A stretch of 44,328 bases of DNA from Folioceros fuciformis (Eukaryota > Anthocerotophyta > Anthocerotopsida > Anthocerotales): positions 1-44,328 of the forward strand of contig JBNGIO010006370.1 in the NCBI GenBank assembly GCA_049999805.1, given 5' to 3'. The notes under the pieces are model-generated. The model was given only the letters and a program-made list of their open reading frames with translations. It made no database searches and was not told the DNA's origin. Below are positions 20,861 through 32,212 of this stretch, piece by piece; positions within the stretch are counted from its first letter, which is position 1; each line of letters opens with the position of its first letter. Both the position numbers and the translations under genes were made by a program.

Positions 20861-23464
20861 TCATGGTCGACCCTTACAACTGCAACAACCAGCTGCAAAT
20901 CGATGCACACGGTAGCCATCCCTGACAACAATGTCTCTTTGCTCAAGCCTGGACATGATCTCCGTGGAGCTGTGGCAATCACTGCACATGCGTAGATTCT
21001 TTGTCACCACCAGAGGTGTCCCACTCGGAGTGTTCAATAGACCGTATGCCAGAGCTAGCTTCTCAGCATGCCCGCAAAGCACATCTTCCTTCTCCTTCTC
21101 GGACAGTGGCTTCAACACCAACTTGGTGTGAGACGTATGGCCTCCTTCCTCTTTCAGACGTGCATTCGTGGTCTCTGCCTTCAGCGCAATGTCATCTCTT
21201 CTTTCTCCCACCGTAAATGTATGCACCTCATTCTTCACCTCAATGCTCGCGACTGCAGGTTTCTTGTTTGCTCCTGCTACCATTCTGTCTGTTTCAATCC
21301 TGTCCACGTCAGTCCACCTGCCTGCATCTGCATAGGCATTGGCCATTAGCACATATGCGGACGCCTGCTGAGGGTCAAGGCCAACCAGGCTTTCAAAACA
21401 CCGCAGTGCCCTTTCTATGTCCCCATGACTTCTGCAGGAATTCAACAAAGAGGTCAAGGCCACAACATTAGTTCGGGCCTCGCATGACAATAGCATTCCC
21501 TCTGCCTCATCTAAATGGCCTGCGCGCCCGAGAAGATCAATCATGCAAGTGTGATGCTCGATCGTGGGCGTGATGCCATGTTGTTCAGCCATGGAATCAA
21601 AGTGCTTGCGACCCGCCTGGACTAGTCCCTCATGACTGCATGCTACTAGAAGGCAGGTAAAACTAGCATGATCAGGCTGAATACCAGCACCTAACATCTC
21701 CTCAAAGCAAGCTAGGGCTCTGTGACCATCATCACATGCACCATACCCAGCTATCAGGGCATTCCATGTTATCACATCCTTAGTGGCCAAGCTGTCAAAA
21801 ACTTGGCGTGCATCTTCCAGTTCACCACATTTTGCATACATGTCCACCAGGAAGTTGCCCAACACAACGTTATCCAGCAGTCCTCGTTCGACTATCTGTG
21901 AGTGCAGCTGCCTGCCCTTCTGCAAGGCACCAGTGCACGCACAGGCCTTCAGAAGGCAAGCAAAAGTCACGTGGTTAGCCAAAGTCAGGCCCTCCTGCTC
22001 CATTCGTCCATACAGAACAAGTGCCTCATGTCCAAGCCCTTTGTGGGAATACCCAGCGATCAGTGCTGTCCATGTCACCACGTCTTTACAGACCAGGCTT
22101 TCAAAAACCTGGCGTGCATCGTCCAGTTCCCCCCATTTGGCATACATGTCCACCAGGCAGGTGCCCACCATTATGTCATTCAACAGTCCCCTTTCCACAA
22201 TCTGTGAGTGCAGCTGCCTGCCCTCCTGTAAGGCACCAGTGTTTGCACAGGCCTTCAGAAGGCAAGCAAAAGTAGCACGATTAGCCACAATCAGACCCTC
22301 CTGCTCCATTCGTTCGTACACAACAAGCGCCTCTCGGGTGAGACCTCGCTGTGCATACCCATCAATCAGCGCCGTCCATGTCACCACATCCTTTTCCGCC
22401 ATGCTTTCAAAAACCTGGCGCGCACCTTTCAGCTCACCACATTTTGCATACATGTCCACGAGGGAGTTGCCAACAAACAAGTTGGTAGGAATGCCACTGT
22501 GCAACACATCCCAGTGCACTTTTCTGCCGGATTCTAAGTCAGCGGCAAATGCACAAGCCTGAAGGGCAGCTACAAAGACGTGAGCATTCGCCCTCACTCC
22601 TGACCTTCGCATCCCATGGTACAGTCGTATGGCTTCTTCAGGCTTACCATGTTTAGCGTAAGCAGATATCATGGAGAACCACATGAAGACATCTGGTTGA
22701 GCCACCCTGGTGAACACATCCATGGCCGCCTGCAGCCTACCTCCAGATGCATACATGCGCAAGATGTGGTTCCCCAAGTATGCATTCGACTCGTACCCAA
22801 GTTTGACAGTGAGGTCATGAACTCGTCTCCCCACAACCAAATCTTTCTTGGCTGCACACAGTTTCAGCACTGTGTAAAACAGAGACCGAGAGATGGCAGA
22901 GTCTGTCTGCACCAGAGATTCCAGGGCTACGACGGCCTCAGAGAGCTTCCCTTGCTGACATAACTTGCTCACGGTTCCAGATGTTACGACGCCCATTTCA
23001 GTTCCTGCACTCCTTTCAGATTGAGGCTGACCCATAGAGCTGGACGTGGAAGGAGAGGCACCGTAATTAATCTGCATGTCCATGGAAACGAGCTGCGCAT
23101 CAACCCAAGCTGGCTTAAACATCCCGTTTAACCACAGAACCTCGCCAGACCCCTTACGCCGGAAGTCAGGCGCACGAGAGCTCGTCTTATCTCGTCTGTT
23201 GTCCCACCACATGGCAGGGTCCATAAAAAACTGTTGCCACAAGTGCTCCTGCTCCTGGCGACGACCATCGCTAGAAACTCCATCTCCACTCACAAATTTT
23301 GTCTCAAGTGGAAATGCTGGGCTCCTCACACTGCTGCACCTGGAGGCTTTGTTTCCAAGGGGTTGACTTCCTAAACCTTGGTGAGCGGAAGATCCTCCTA
23401 AAATTCTTGTACGCACACCAATTTGTTGGCTCAAAAACGGGTTCGGTTGCCATACGGTCACCAT
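20861..23464 (-). CDS. PPR gene B: PLS-class PPR protein with DYW:KP domain
   Basis: Single exon, 867 residues, ATG at 23464 (MVTVWQP) matching the paralogues. After a roughly 150-residue extension (RRKGSGEVLWLN, KPAWVDAQLVSMDMQ) come four P-type modules, L2/S2, E1/E2 and a DYW:KP domain with KKPAVASIEV, GHAEKLALAYG, CSDCH, CCSCKGRP. S-motif code pairs are ND, ND, TD, ND; P pairs FN, TN, TN, ND. It is shorter than gene A by two modules. Its segment 21999-22057 (GYSHKGLGHEALVLYGRM) is nearly identical to the PPR piece captured at 9355-9413. Head-to-head with the dehydrogenase gene, 575 bp apart, so the two may share a promoter region. Organelle editing factor by family; the target is unknown. 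Confidence 0.95.
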   Translation of the reverse strand: MVTVWQPNPFLSQQIGVRTRILGGSSAHQGLGSQPLGNKASRCSSVRSPAFPLETKFVSGDGVSSDGRRQEQEHLWQQFFMDPAMWWDNRRDKTSSRAPDFRRKGSGEVLWLNGMFKPAWVDAQLVSMDMQINYGASPSTSSSMGQPQSERSAGTEMGVVTSGTVSKLCQQGKLSEAVVALESLVQTDSAISRSLFYTVLKLCAAKKDLVVGRRVHDLTVKLGYESNAYLGNHILRMYASGGRLQAAMDVFTRVAQPDVFMWFSMISAYAKHGKPEEAIRLYHGMRRSGVRANAHVFVAALQACAFAADLESGRKVHWDVLHSGIPTNLFVGNSLVDMYAKCGELKGARQVFESMAEKDVVTWTALIDGYAQRGLTREALVVYERMEQEGLIVANRATFACLLKACANTGALQEGRQLHSQIVERGLLNDIMVGTCLVDMYAKWGELDDARQVFESLVCKDVVTWTALIAGYSHKGLGHEALVLYGRMEQEGLTLANHVTFACLLKACACTGALQKGRQLHSQIVERGLLDNVVLGNFLVDMYAKCGELEDARQVFDSLATKDVITWNALIAGYGACDDGHRALACFEEMLGAGIQPDHASFTCLLVACSHEGLVQAGRKHFDSMAEQHGITPTIEHHTCMIDLLGRAGHLDEAEGMLLSCEARTNVVALTSLLNSCRSHGDIERALRCFESLVGLDPQQASAYVLMANAYADAGRWTDVDRIETDRMVAGANKKPAVASIEVKNEVHTFTVGERRDDIALKAETTNARLKEEGGHTSHTKLVLKPLSEKEKEDVLCGHAEKLALAYGLLNTPSGTPLVVTKNLRMCSDCHSSTEIMSRLEQRDIVVRDGYRVHRFAAGCCSCKGRP

Positions 23465-24039
23465 CCTTCAGGGACCCCGTCGGAGGCTTAGTCTAACAAC
23501 AGTCTCCTGCAGGATGTCTGAGAAGGAGAGTGCAGACGACTCAGTGTTGAGTGCCCATGGCGAAAAACACAACACCAAAGGAGTAGAACATGGTCTAAGA
23601 TAGTACAGTTGCCAAATGCCAATGCCTCCGACGGCAGCAGGGCATGGGGCCATCGCGGTGGTCGGAATGGCTTATCGGTGCTGGTGACCAAGGCATGGCA
23701 ACGTCGACCGGGTTGAGCATACATGGCCCATGCTCTGCATAAGCACATTTTGCCCATACACACGTCCTCGCGTGGCCTGATAAGTTTGCCGCTTGGGGGA
23801 GAGCGGCAAACGCCTTGACCGTGCCAGGAGGTGTGAGAAAGGTTTGGAATTCGTCATATCACGCTAAGTTTCCGTTGAAGGAGGAGTAGAGTACCTAGAC
23901 TAACTCGGGGAATGGCAAACACGGCATCAGGTCGGCGAGAAGGCTCCGGCCTGGAGAGTCTAACGTGCGTTGCGAGTGTGAGCTCACGAGCGTTCTCTTC
24001 TTGTTGAGGTGGGAAGAATCGCGGCCGGGGTGAGCAGAG
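23465..24039. promoter_or_regulatory. 575-bp divergent intergenic region (PPR gene B / dehydrogenase)
   Basis: Lies between two divergently transcribed intact genes and therefore must contain both promoters or leaders. No clear TATA box was found, and the short open frames here look spurious. Confidence 0.4.
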
Positions 24040-25818
24040 ATGCCTGCGTCAAGGCAATTGTGGCGGGCGGTGAGCCGGGGGAAGAGCCTCCGTCACACAT
24101 CTGCTCTGGATGAGTTCCATCCCTGGAGAGTGGTGGCGGCACAGGCTTGTGCTGCCATGGGTGGAGATGGTCGCAGGGAGACGGGCTTATGGAGGAGCAG
24201 GAGCCTCGCATCTTCTGCGCCTTGGGTGTCCTCCTTTTCCACCTGCCCCCCTCTAGTGTCTGCTAGATTTTGCTCTGGGGGTGCTGCCCTGCAAGAGAGT
24301 CCCGACAGTGTGGCATCTTCACCTTCCAAGGTGAAATTGTTCATCGGCGGCGAATTCATCGACTCCCACTCCTCAGAGTGGATCCATGTGGTCAATCCTG
24401 CTACCCAGGAGAGCGTGTCTCAAGCTCCCCTCACCACTTCTGCGGAGTTTGATGCGGCCGTGGCAGCTGCCAAGATGGCTTACCCTAAGTGGAGGGACAC
24501 TCCTGTTACCTCCCGGCAGAGAGTGATGCTCAAGTTCCAGGAGTTGATCCGCCGGGACATGGAGAAGCTGGCAAGGATTGTGACTCTGGAGCAGGGGAAG
24601 ACTCTTGCGGATGCCAGAGGAGACGTGTTCCGAGGGCTGGAAGTGGTAGAGCAGGCGGCAGCCATGGCCAATTTTCAGATGGGGGAGTTTGTGGAGAACG
24701 TGTCTAGCGGAATAGACACGTACAGCATCAGGCAGCCGCTTGGAGTTTGTGCAGGGATCTGCCCTTTCAATTTTCCGGCTATGATTCCGCTGTGGATGTT
24801 CCCCTTTGCAGTCACCTGCGGGAACACATTTATCCTGAAGCCTTCCGAGAAGGATCCAGGGGCTGCCATGCTGCTGGCGGAGCTGGTATCGGAGGCCGGG
24901 CTGCCACCTGGGGTTCTGAATATTGTGCACGGCACTCACGGAGTTGTGGATGCCATTTGCGACCACCCGGACATCAAGGCCATCTCCTTCGTGGGCTCGG
25001 ATGTGGCCGGGATGCACATCTACCAGCGGGCATCTGCCAAGGGGAAGCGTGTGCAGTGCAATATGGGCGCCAAAAACCATGCTGTCATCATGCCGGATGC
25101 TAGCCCGGAGACCACGGTGAATGCCCTTGTAGGAGCTGCGTTCGGCGCCGCTGGGCAGAGGTGCATGGCCATCTCTACTGCCGTGTTCGTAGGTGATTCC
25201 AAGCCCTGGGAAGACAAGCTGAAGGAGAAGGCCAGGTTGCTGAAGGTGACTGCCGGGATGGAGGATGGTGCAGACCTTGGGCCGGTGATCAGCAAGCAAG
25301 CCAAGGAGCGAATCCTGTCCCTCATCGAGAGCGGGGAGAAGCAGGGTGCTAGGGTCGTTCTGGATGGCCGCAACCTTCAAGTGGCTGGCTATGAGAAAGG
25401 CAACTTTATAGGTCCCACCATCCTCGCCGATGTGAAAACTGACATGGCTTGCTATCAGGAGGAGATTTTTGGACCAGTTCTGGTGTGTCTGCAGGTTAGC
25501 AGTCTAGAGGACGCCATCCAGCTTATCAATAACAACAGGTACGGCAATGGCACTGCTATCTTCACCAACTCGGGGGTGGACGCAAGAACCTTTCAGCATG
25601 AGATTGAGGTGGGGCAGGTGGGCATCAACGTGCCCATCCCCGTACCGTTGCCCTTCTTCTCCTTCACGGGATCAAGAGCGTCTTTCGCAGGGGACCTCAA
25701 CTTCTATGGGAAGGCCGGAGTTAACTTTTACACACAGATCAAGACTGTTACGTCCCAATGGAAACAGAAAGAGGGACGAGGAGTAGCGATGGCATTTCCC
25801 ACATCCCAGAAAGTGTGA
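24040..25818 (+). CDS. ALDH6B2: methylmalonate-semialdehyde dehydrogenase (acylating), mitochondrial
   Basis: 592 residues, intact, no intron. Oxidises methylmalonate semialdehyde to propionyl-CoA and malonate semialdehyde to acetyl-CoA with NAD and CoA, in valine and pyrimidine catabolism. Residues 1-90 are Arg/Ser/Ala-rich with almost no acids early on, fitting a mitochondrial presequence. The ALDH core starts near [11 protein letters not shown] (97): oxyanion Asn244 in CPFNFP, NAD-fold FVGSDVAG (317-324), NMGAKNHAV (341-349, the ALDH6 feature lacking the usual Glu general base), catalytic Cys375 in GQRCMA, and EEIFGPV (474-480). Family length is about 500-600, so it is complete. Known plant homologues are multi-exon, so an intronless copy may be a retrocopy, though no poly(A) tract or target duplication was seen. 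Codon use looks normal and the gene appears functional. Confidence 0.96.
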   Translation: MPASRQLWRAVSRGKSLRHTSALDEFHPWRVVAAQACAAMGGDGRRETGLWRSRSLASSAPWVSSFSTCPPLVSARFCSGGAALQESPDSVASSPSKVKLFIGGEFIDSHSSEWIHVVNPATQESVSQAPLTTSAEFDAAVAAAKMAYPKWRDTPVTSRQRVMLKFQELIRRDMEKLARIVTLEQGKTLADARGDVFRGLEVVEQAAAMANFQMGEFVENVSSGIDTYSIRQPLGVCAGICPFNFPAMIPLWMFPFAVTCGNTFILKPSEKDPGAAMLLAELVSEAGLPPGVLNIVHGTHGVVDAICDHPDIKAISFVGSDVAGMHIYQRASAKGKRVQCNMGAKNHAVIMPDASPETTVNALVGAAFGAAGQRCMAISTAVFVGDSKPWEDKLKEKARLLKVTAGMEDGADLGPVISKQAKERILSLIESGEKQGARVVLDGRNLQVAGYEKGNFIGPTILADVKTDMACYQEEIFGPVLVCLQVSSLEDAIQLINNNRYGNGTAIFTNSGVDARTFQHEIEVGQVGINVPIPVPLPFFSFTGSRASFAGDLNFYGKAGVNFYTQIKTVTSQWKQKEGRGVAMAFPTSQKV

Positions 25819-26882
25819 CAGCAATTCCCATAAGTCACCAACCAATGTCGACTGAATCTTCTCTTTACGAGCACTTGATGGAATGAGATTTCCATGTCCC
25901 ATGTATACCGGGCCAGTTGCTTGGACAAGCGGTTTCCTCCCTTGACGAGTACTCCTCAGATGTTACAAAACCAGGCACTTATGGTAAAATTTGCTGTACG
26001 GGAGGAAGATGGAAGTTCAAGCTGAAACTAGTCCTATTCTATGGGGGAAACATCTTACAAGCATGTAAACCGGCCACAGAAAAGCCATGCCTCGGGATTT
26101 GAGATCTCCCTCAGCTTTAGCTTCCCCATCCGTTGCATGTGCCGGTTCCTCGTGTCTACCTCGCCAGTGGCCGTGCGACTTCCACCAACCACGCGGCCAA
26201 GACGGCCAAAAGTAAGGCTTCAGACAACTCTTTTAGAAAGGCCAAGATAATATATATACGAGGACCGAAGTTTGCCACAGACCGAAGTGATCCGCTGGAG
26301 GATTAGTCCCAGACTCCCATCGTTCCCCCCTAAATAGTTTTACACTGGAAGGAAACTTCTTTTATCGCAGGAAACGAAAAGGACAAAATTTACAATCAAT
26401 GTGCAGCCTTAGGGATCTTGAAGACTAGCGAGCTGTGCAAGGACGGCTTGGAAGCAAGACTAGGAGATGCTGGGCAGTAAACCCTAAACCGAAGGTCTAG
26501 AAAGTCAAGCTACTGGATTATGGAAAAGGGTGGAGAGAGGGACATAAACTTCCCAAAGCTATGAGTAGGACACTGGACGATGCTATGTACTGCAACAAAG
26601 TAGTGAAAAGCCACGGATGTATGGACAGTAGCAATAAAACAAGGCAAGCACATGCTAACAATACCGCTGGCACGAAAACTGACGGGGAGGAAGGCACTTC
26701 CATGTAAGCAAAGAAGGAATTTGGGAGTGGTAAAATTGCGGGCAAACTCTTGAACCTTCATTGTGGATTGGATGTTCCAAGCGAATTGGAACAAGCCCAA
26801 TGATGGAGCAAGGGGTGGGAGATGTAACACCAAGCGTACTGTACCGTGGACACGCTTACTCTGCCGCACCTACAACCGTTCG

Positions 26883-27002
26883 GAGGTAGTTATGCTCGCG
26901 GGTGCCCATGATGATAAGTACTTTGGATGCTAATCCGATCGTGAGGTAGTTATGCTCGCGGGTGCCCATGATGATAAGTACTTTGGATGCTAATCCGATC
27001 GT
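26883..27002. repeat. perfect 60-bp tandem duplication
   Basis: GAGGTAGTTATGCTCGCGGG... through CCGATCGT occurs twice with period 60 and no visible differences. It is either very recent or an assembly duplication. Confidence 0.95.
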
Positions 27003-27047
27003 GAGCCGTGTTAGAATACTTGCCGGCTAGCTTCGCCCAGACCGCCG

Positions 27048-27255
27048 ACTCCTGCATGCTATCAGACCAAACGAATTCGAGACTGAAACAAATCAAAGAC
27101 TGAACGAACTCCTGCATGCTATCAAACCAAACAAATTCGAGACTTGAAACAAATCAAACACTGAACGAAAAAAACCAACAGACAAACACACGTCCACGAA
27201 TTCGAGACTGAAACAAATCAAACACTGAACGAAAAAAACCAACAGACAACACGTC
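27048..27255. repeat. imperfect tandem repeat with AATTCGAGACTGAAAC core
   Basis: Three copies of an AATTCGAGACTGAAACAAAT-type block; the first two are preceded by CTCCTGCATGCTATCA, and the last two share CACTGAACGAAAAAAACCAA. Confidence 0.85.
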
Positions 27256-27316
27256 CAGCGAAAGGTCCGTTGGATGGCCCTATAATTTCTTGTATTGCCA
27301 TAGTATAGTCTTTGTA

Positions 27317-28999
27317 CTATCCACGGTACCCATCTCGTCCAGCAATGTCTCTCTTTTTAACCTTGGACATGATCTCGGTCGAACTGTGGCAGTCGATGCA
27401 CAGGCGCAGATTCTTGGTTACAGCAAGAGGGTGTGTGCCATTCGAAGTGTTCAAGAGGCCAAACGCTAGAGCTAGCTTCTCAGCAGATAAAAGTAAAAGT
27501 AGTATCGTCAGGCTGAATACCAGAAACTAACATCTCTTCAAGACAAGCTACAGCCTTATGACCTTCACCAAAAGCACCACACCCAACTATCAGAGCACGT
27601 TCCACGTCACGACAGTCTTTGTAGCCCAGCTTTTAAAAACCTAGCATGCAGCTTCAAGTTTGGCACTTTTTGCATACGTCCACCAAGCAGGTTCCCAACA
27701 CGATATTATCCAGCAGTCCTCTTTCAACAATCTGCGACCGAAGCTCTCGGCCCATCTGTAAGGCACCACTGCTTGCACAGGCCTTCAGAAGGCGAGTAAA
27801 AGTAACATGGTTAGCAAAAACCAGGCCGTCTTGCTGCATTTATCTATACAGAGCAAGAACCTCTTGGCCGAGCCATTGCTGTCTGCGCATACCCAGCGAG
27901 CTGTGCATTCCATGTCACCACATCCTTTGAAGCCAAGCTATCAAAAACCCGGCATGCATCTCCGAGCTCACCACATCTTGCGTTTAAGTCCACCAGGCAG
28001 TTTCCAACAAACAGGTCAGGAGGAATGCCACTCTGCAACACATCACAGGTGCACTTTTCTGCCAGACTCTAAGTCGGCGTCAAATGCACAAGCTTGAAGT
28101 GCAGCTACAAAGACGTGGGCATCTGCCTCCACTTCTGACCTCCGCATATCATGGTACGGTCGTACGGCCTCTTCAGGTTTCCCATGCTTGGTGAATGCGG
28201 AGATTATGAAAAACAACATGAATGCGTCTGGTTTGCCGACCCTGGTGAACACAGCCATGGCCTCCTGCAGCCTCCCTCCATATGCATACGTGAGCAGAAC
28301 ATGGTTCTCCAAGTCTGCATTCCACTCTTACCCTAGTTTGACACAAAGGTCATGCACTCGTCGCGCCACAGGCAGATCCTTCTTAGCAGCACCCAGTTTC
28401 AGGACAGTATAGTACAGAGAGTGAGAAACAGCAGAGTCTGTATCCGCCAAAGCCTGCAAGGCTCCAACAGCATCAAGAAGCATCCCCTGCTGACATACAT
28501 CTGCACGGTTCCCCACCCCTCACTCATCCTGCGTGCCTCCCGGGTCCAGTGCTACCAGGAGAGCTCCACTTGGAAGAGGGTGCACCATGACCCAACTGGC
28601 TATCCAAAGAAACGAGGTGCTCATCGACCCAAGCAGGCTTCAGCATGCAGTTTAACCATAGGACCTCGCTAGAACCCTTACGCCGGAAGTCAGGCGAAAG
28701 GGAGCTCTTCTTAACTCGCCTGTTGTCCCACCACAAGGAAGGGTCCAGAAAGAATTGTTCCCACGACTGCTCCGGCTCCTGCTCCTGGCGCACCGTCGCT
28801 GAAACCCACGTTGGCGCCCACACATTTCCCCGGAAGTGGTGGTCCTCGACTCCGCACACTGTTGCAACTGGAGGCTTGGTTGTTTGCGGGGGGTTGACTC
28901 CCTGAGCTGAGCTGGACCTGTTCGTGCATGAGCGGGAGCTCCTCGTGGAATCCCTGTGCACACTACCCACAACAGGTCCAATTCAAACGTAGTGGCCAT
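27317..28999 (-). pseudogene. PPR-DYW:KP pseudogene 1
   Basis: Starts at an ATG homologous to the paralogues (28999) and retains, in shifting frames, the extension (SPDFRRKGSSEVLWLN, KPAWVDEHLVSLD), the first L-S-P module (YTVLKLGAAKKDL, DAFMLFFIISAF), and a second (NCLVDLNARCGEL, DVVTWNAQLAGYA, NHVTFTRLLKACASSGALQ). It has at least five frameshifts and an internal deletion of roughly 200 codons near 27480-27500: an IQPDDTTFT segment jumps directly to AEKLALAFGLLNT, removing S2, E1/E2 and KKPA. It ends at GYRG-stop (27317), without the HRF...CSCKGRP tail. Clearly dead. Head-to-head with gene C. Confidence 0.93.
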
Positions 29000-29518
29000 C
29001 CTTCAGAGCCTGCGGTCGGTGAAAGAGGCTAGTAGCAAACCAAGGCAGATGGCCAGGTATTGGGCATTGCCACACAACTCTGAAGAAGAATGCAAACGGT
29101 TCATTGTTACATATCGACCAAACACGTCTCGAGACTTTGGGCCGTGAGCCCAGCTTCGTCGCAGGCTGCGACATCGAGCAACCTAGCCTCGTCTAGAGCT
29201 AAAAGGGACAAGCATAGTCAAGTCCTCGTCGAAGGGCACTTGGTAGTCAGTGGGAAGTTGTTTATCTCACGCAGTCTCAAGGCCGAACGCCGGCCAACGA
29301 GACCGAGAGAGTGTGTGTAGCCGATCAAGAACGACAGCTCGCAATACATGGAGGACGTGTGGTTTCCTACGTATGTGCAAGGGGGAGGCCTGCATCGAGA
29401 GCTTACGGCGTTTGGCCTGATCGGTAGTCTGTCTGTGATTGGCTAAAGAATTAGTGCAGATTTTGCCATGTATAGGTAGTTGGTGTCCGCATCATCTTCT
29501 AAGAGCAGTGTGGGTACC
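29000..29518. promoter_or_regulatory. 519-bp divergent region (pseudogene 1 / PPR gene C)
   Basis: Upstream region of PPR gene C shared with the dead divergent copy. No obvious TATA box was found. It keeps the head-to-head spacing also seen between gene B and the dehydrogenase. Confidence 0.35.
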
Positions 29519-32212
29519 ATGGCCACGGCGTGGCAAACGGATCCGGTGTGGACCCAACAAATTGGCGACTGTACAGGCATTCTACGAGGAGCCTCTGCTT
29601 ACCTCATGACACCAGGGAACAACCAACTCTCCAGGTGCGGCAGTGTCAGGAACTCAGCCCTTCCAAGTTGGAAAGGATGTGTGCGCGGGGAAGGATTTTT
29701 CAGGGACCGTCGTAGCCAGGAGCAGGAAAATGGGCTCCTGAGGAAACATGTGTTTCAGGACCCTAGCATGTGCTGGGACACTGGGCGAGATAAGCAGGGA
29801 TCCCGTTCACCTGACTTACCGCGTAGGAGGTCCGCCGGCGAGGTGCTCTGGTTACACGCGTACAAGCCGACTTGGGTGGACGAGCATGTACGGGGTCTGG
29901 ATTTGCAGATGGGTCATGGTGCGTCTCCTCCCAAGTCGAGCTATCCGGATAAGCGAGAGCCCGTCAGGCGTGCAGGCTCAGAAAGGGAGGTCTCAAAGAC
30001 TGCAGCCGTGAGCGCATTATGTCAGCAGGGAAAGCTTACGGAGGCCGTTGGGGCCCTGGAGTGTCTGGCGCGCGCGGACTGTTCTATTCCCTCGTCTGTG
30101 TTGTATGATGTGTTAAAACTGTGTACATTGAAGAAGGATTTAGTTGTGGGGAAACGAGTCGATGATCTCATTGTCGCACTTGGATGCGAGTCGAATGCAT
30201 TCTTGGGGAACCATCTCTTGCGCATGTACGCAAGCGGAGGTAGGCTACAAGAGGCCATGGATGTGTTCACCAGGGTGGGCACACCAGATGCCTTCATGTG
30301 GGGTTCCGTAATTTCCGCGTATGCTAAGCATGGGAAACCCAAGGAGGCCATTCAACTTTTCCATCAGATGCGTAGGTCGGGTGTGAAGGCGGATGCTCAC
30401 GTCTTTGCAGCTGCCCTTCAAGCTTGTGCACTGGCTGCCGACTTGGAATCTGGCAGAGGAGTGCACTTGGATGTGTTGCACAGTGGCATTCCACTTAATT
30501 TGTTCCTTGGCACGTGCGTAGTGGACATGTATGCAAAGTGTGGTGAGCTGAGAGATGCACGAAGGGTTTTCGACGGCTTGGCCGCGAAGGATGTGGTGAC
30601 ATGGACTGCCCTGCTTGATGGGTATGCACAAAAAGGGCTCGGCCAAGAGGCACTTTCTCTGTACGAAGAAATGGAGAAAGAGAGCCTGATTTTGGCCAAC
30701 GATGTGACTTTTGCTTGCCTTTTGAAGGCCTGTGCAAGCACCGGTGCCTTGCAGAGGGGGAGACAGCTGCATTCGCAGATTGTGAAAAGAGGACTCCTCA
30801 ATAACACACTAGTTGGCACCTGCCTTGTGGACATGTATGTAAAGTGTGGTGAACTACAAGATGCACGTAAGGTTTTTCAGAGCTTGGGCACAAAAAATGT
30901 GGTGACGTGGACGACCCTTGTCGCTGGGTATGCAAAATGTGGAGCACTGGAAGTTGCACGCCAGGTCTTCGACAGCATGGCCACAAAGGATGTGGTGACA
31001 TGGACGGCCCTTATTGCCGGGTATGCAAGTCATGAGCTCGGTGAAGAGGCACTTGTTCTCCATGGACAAATGGAGCAGGAAGGCCTGGTTGTGGCTGACC
31101 ATGTCACTTTAGCCTCCCTTTTGAGGGCCTGTGCGAGCACTGGTGCCTTACAGACTGGCAGGCAGCTGCACTCACAGATTGTGGAAAGAGGACTCGTAGA
31201 TGACATGCTGGTTGGCACGGGCCTGGTTGACATGTATGCGAAATGTGGTGCCATGGAGTATGCACGCCAAGTTTTTGACCGCTTGGTCTCAAAGGATGTG
31301 GTGACATGGACGGCCCTGATCGCAGGGTATGGTACTTGTGATGATGGTCACAGAGCACTGGCTTGTTTTGAGGAAATGTTAGCCGCCGGTATCCGGCCTG
31401 ATGATGCAACGTTTACTTGCCTTTTAGTGGCATGCAGTCACGAGGGACTGGTACATGAGGGACGCAAGCTCTTTGATTCCATGGCTAAACAGCATGGCAT
31501 TGAACCTAATGTTGAGCATTACAGTTGCATGGTTGATCTTCTTGGGCGTGCGGGCCAGTTAGGTGAGGCAGAGAACCTGCTATTATCATGTGAGGCTCGA
31601 AGAGATGTTGTGGGGTTGACGTCTTTGCTGAACGCCTGCAAAAGTCACGGTGACACAGAGAGGGCAAGGCGATGTTTTGAAGCCCTTGTTCTGCTGGACC
31701 CTCAGCGGACGTCAGCATATGTACTTATGGCCAATGCGTATGCAGACGCAGGTAGGTGGGCCGATGTAGACAGGATCGAAACACAGAGAAGGGTAGCAGG
31801 AGCAAAGAAGAAGCCTGCAGTAGCGAGCATTGAGGTGGAAAAGCAGGTACATAGATTTCTAGTTGGCGAAAGAAGTGAGGATATTGCTCTCAAGGTAGAG
31901 ATCACGAATGCCCGTCTGAAGCAGGAAGGAGGCCACGTCCCCCACACAAAGTTGGTGTTGAAGCCACTGTCTGAGAAGGAAAAGGAAGACGTGCTTTGTG
32001 GGCATGCGGAGAAGCTAGCTCTGGCGTATGGTCTGCTGAACACTCCGAGTGGGACACCTCTGGTAGTAACGAAGAATCTGCGAATGTGCAGTGACTGTCA
32101 CAGTTCCACGGAGATCATGTCGAAGCTTGAAAATAGAGACATTGTTGTAAGGGATGGCTACCGTGTGCATCGGTTTGCCGCTGGTTGCTGCAGTTGTAAG
32201 GGTCGACCGTGA
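29519..32212 (+). CDS. PPR gene C: PLS-class PPR protein with DYW:KP domain
   Basis: Single exon, 897 residues. The ATG at 29519 (ACCATGGCC context, MATAWQTDPVW) matches the paralogues; the frame is open 13 codons further upstream but without an ATG. N-terminal extension, then an array with a compact extra S-like motif (VVTWTTLVAGYAKCGALEVA) between full modules, L2/S2, E1/E2 and DYW:KP (KKPAVASIEV, GHAEKLALAYG, CSDCH, CCSCKGRP). Code pairs: S motifs ND, TD, TN, TD (compact), TD; P motifs GD, TN, TD, TD. These are richer in T/D than gene A, so a different RNA target is expected. Followed in tandem by gene D. Confidence 0.95.
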   Translation: MATAWQTDPVWTQQIGDCTGILRGASAYLMTPGNNQLSRCGSVRNSALPSWKGCVRGEGFFRDRRSQEQENGLLRKHVFQDPSMCWDTGRDKQGSRSPDLPRRRSAGEVLWLHAYKPTWVDEHVRGLDLQMGHGASPPKSSYPDKREPVRRAGSEREVSKTAAVSALCQQGKLTEAVGALECLARADCSIPSSVLYDVLKLCTLKKDLVVGKRVDDLIVALGCESNAFLGNHLLRMYASGGRLQEAMDVFTRVGTPDAFMWGSVISAYAKHGKPKEAIQLFHQMRRSGVKADAHVFAAALQACALAADLESGRGVHLDVLHSGIPLNLFLGTCVVDMYAKCGELRDARRVFDGLAAKDVVTWTALLDGYAQKGLGQEALSLYEEMEKESLILANDVTFACLLKACASTGALQRGRQLHSQIVKRGLLNNTLVGTCLVDMYVKCGELQDARKVFQSLGTKNVVTWTTLVAGYAKCGALEVARQVFDSMATKDVVTWTALIAGYASHELGEEALVLHGQMEQEGLVVADHVTLASLLRACASTGALQTGRQLHSQIVERGLVDDMLVGTGLVDMYAKCGAMEYARQVFDRLVSKDVVTWTALIAGYGTCDDGHRALACFEEMLAAGIRPDDATFTCLLVACSHEGLVHEGRKLFDSMAKQHGIEPNVEHYSCMVDLLGRAGQLGEAENLLLSCEARRDVVGLTSLLNACKSHGDTERARRCFEALVLLDPQRTSAYVLMANAYADAGRWADVDRIETQRRVAGAKKKPAVASIEVEKQVHRFLVGERSEDIALKVEITNARLKQEGGHVPHTKLVLKPLSEKEKEDVLCGHAEKLALAYGLLNTPSGTPLVVTKNLRMCSDCHSSTEIMSKLENRDIVVRDGYRVHRFAAGCCSCKGRP

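Larger units (their letters stand above)
25819..27316. other. spacer after dehydrogenase, no gene recognised
   Basis: 3' flank of the dehydrogenase followed by non-coding-looking DNA. It contains a perfect 60-bp tandem duplication (26883-27002) and a three-copy repeat (27048-27255). Confidence 0.5.

Noticed and set aside
24373-25380. 335-codon open frame antisense to the dehydrogenase
   Set aside because: It lies wholly inside a well-supported gene and has no recognisable domain; a by-product of GC-rich codons.
29480-29518. Thirteen extra codons upstream of the PPR gene C start
   Set aside because: The frame is open but begins without an ATG; the homologous start with strong context is at 29519.
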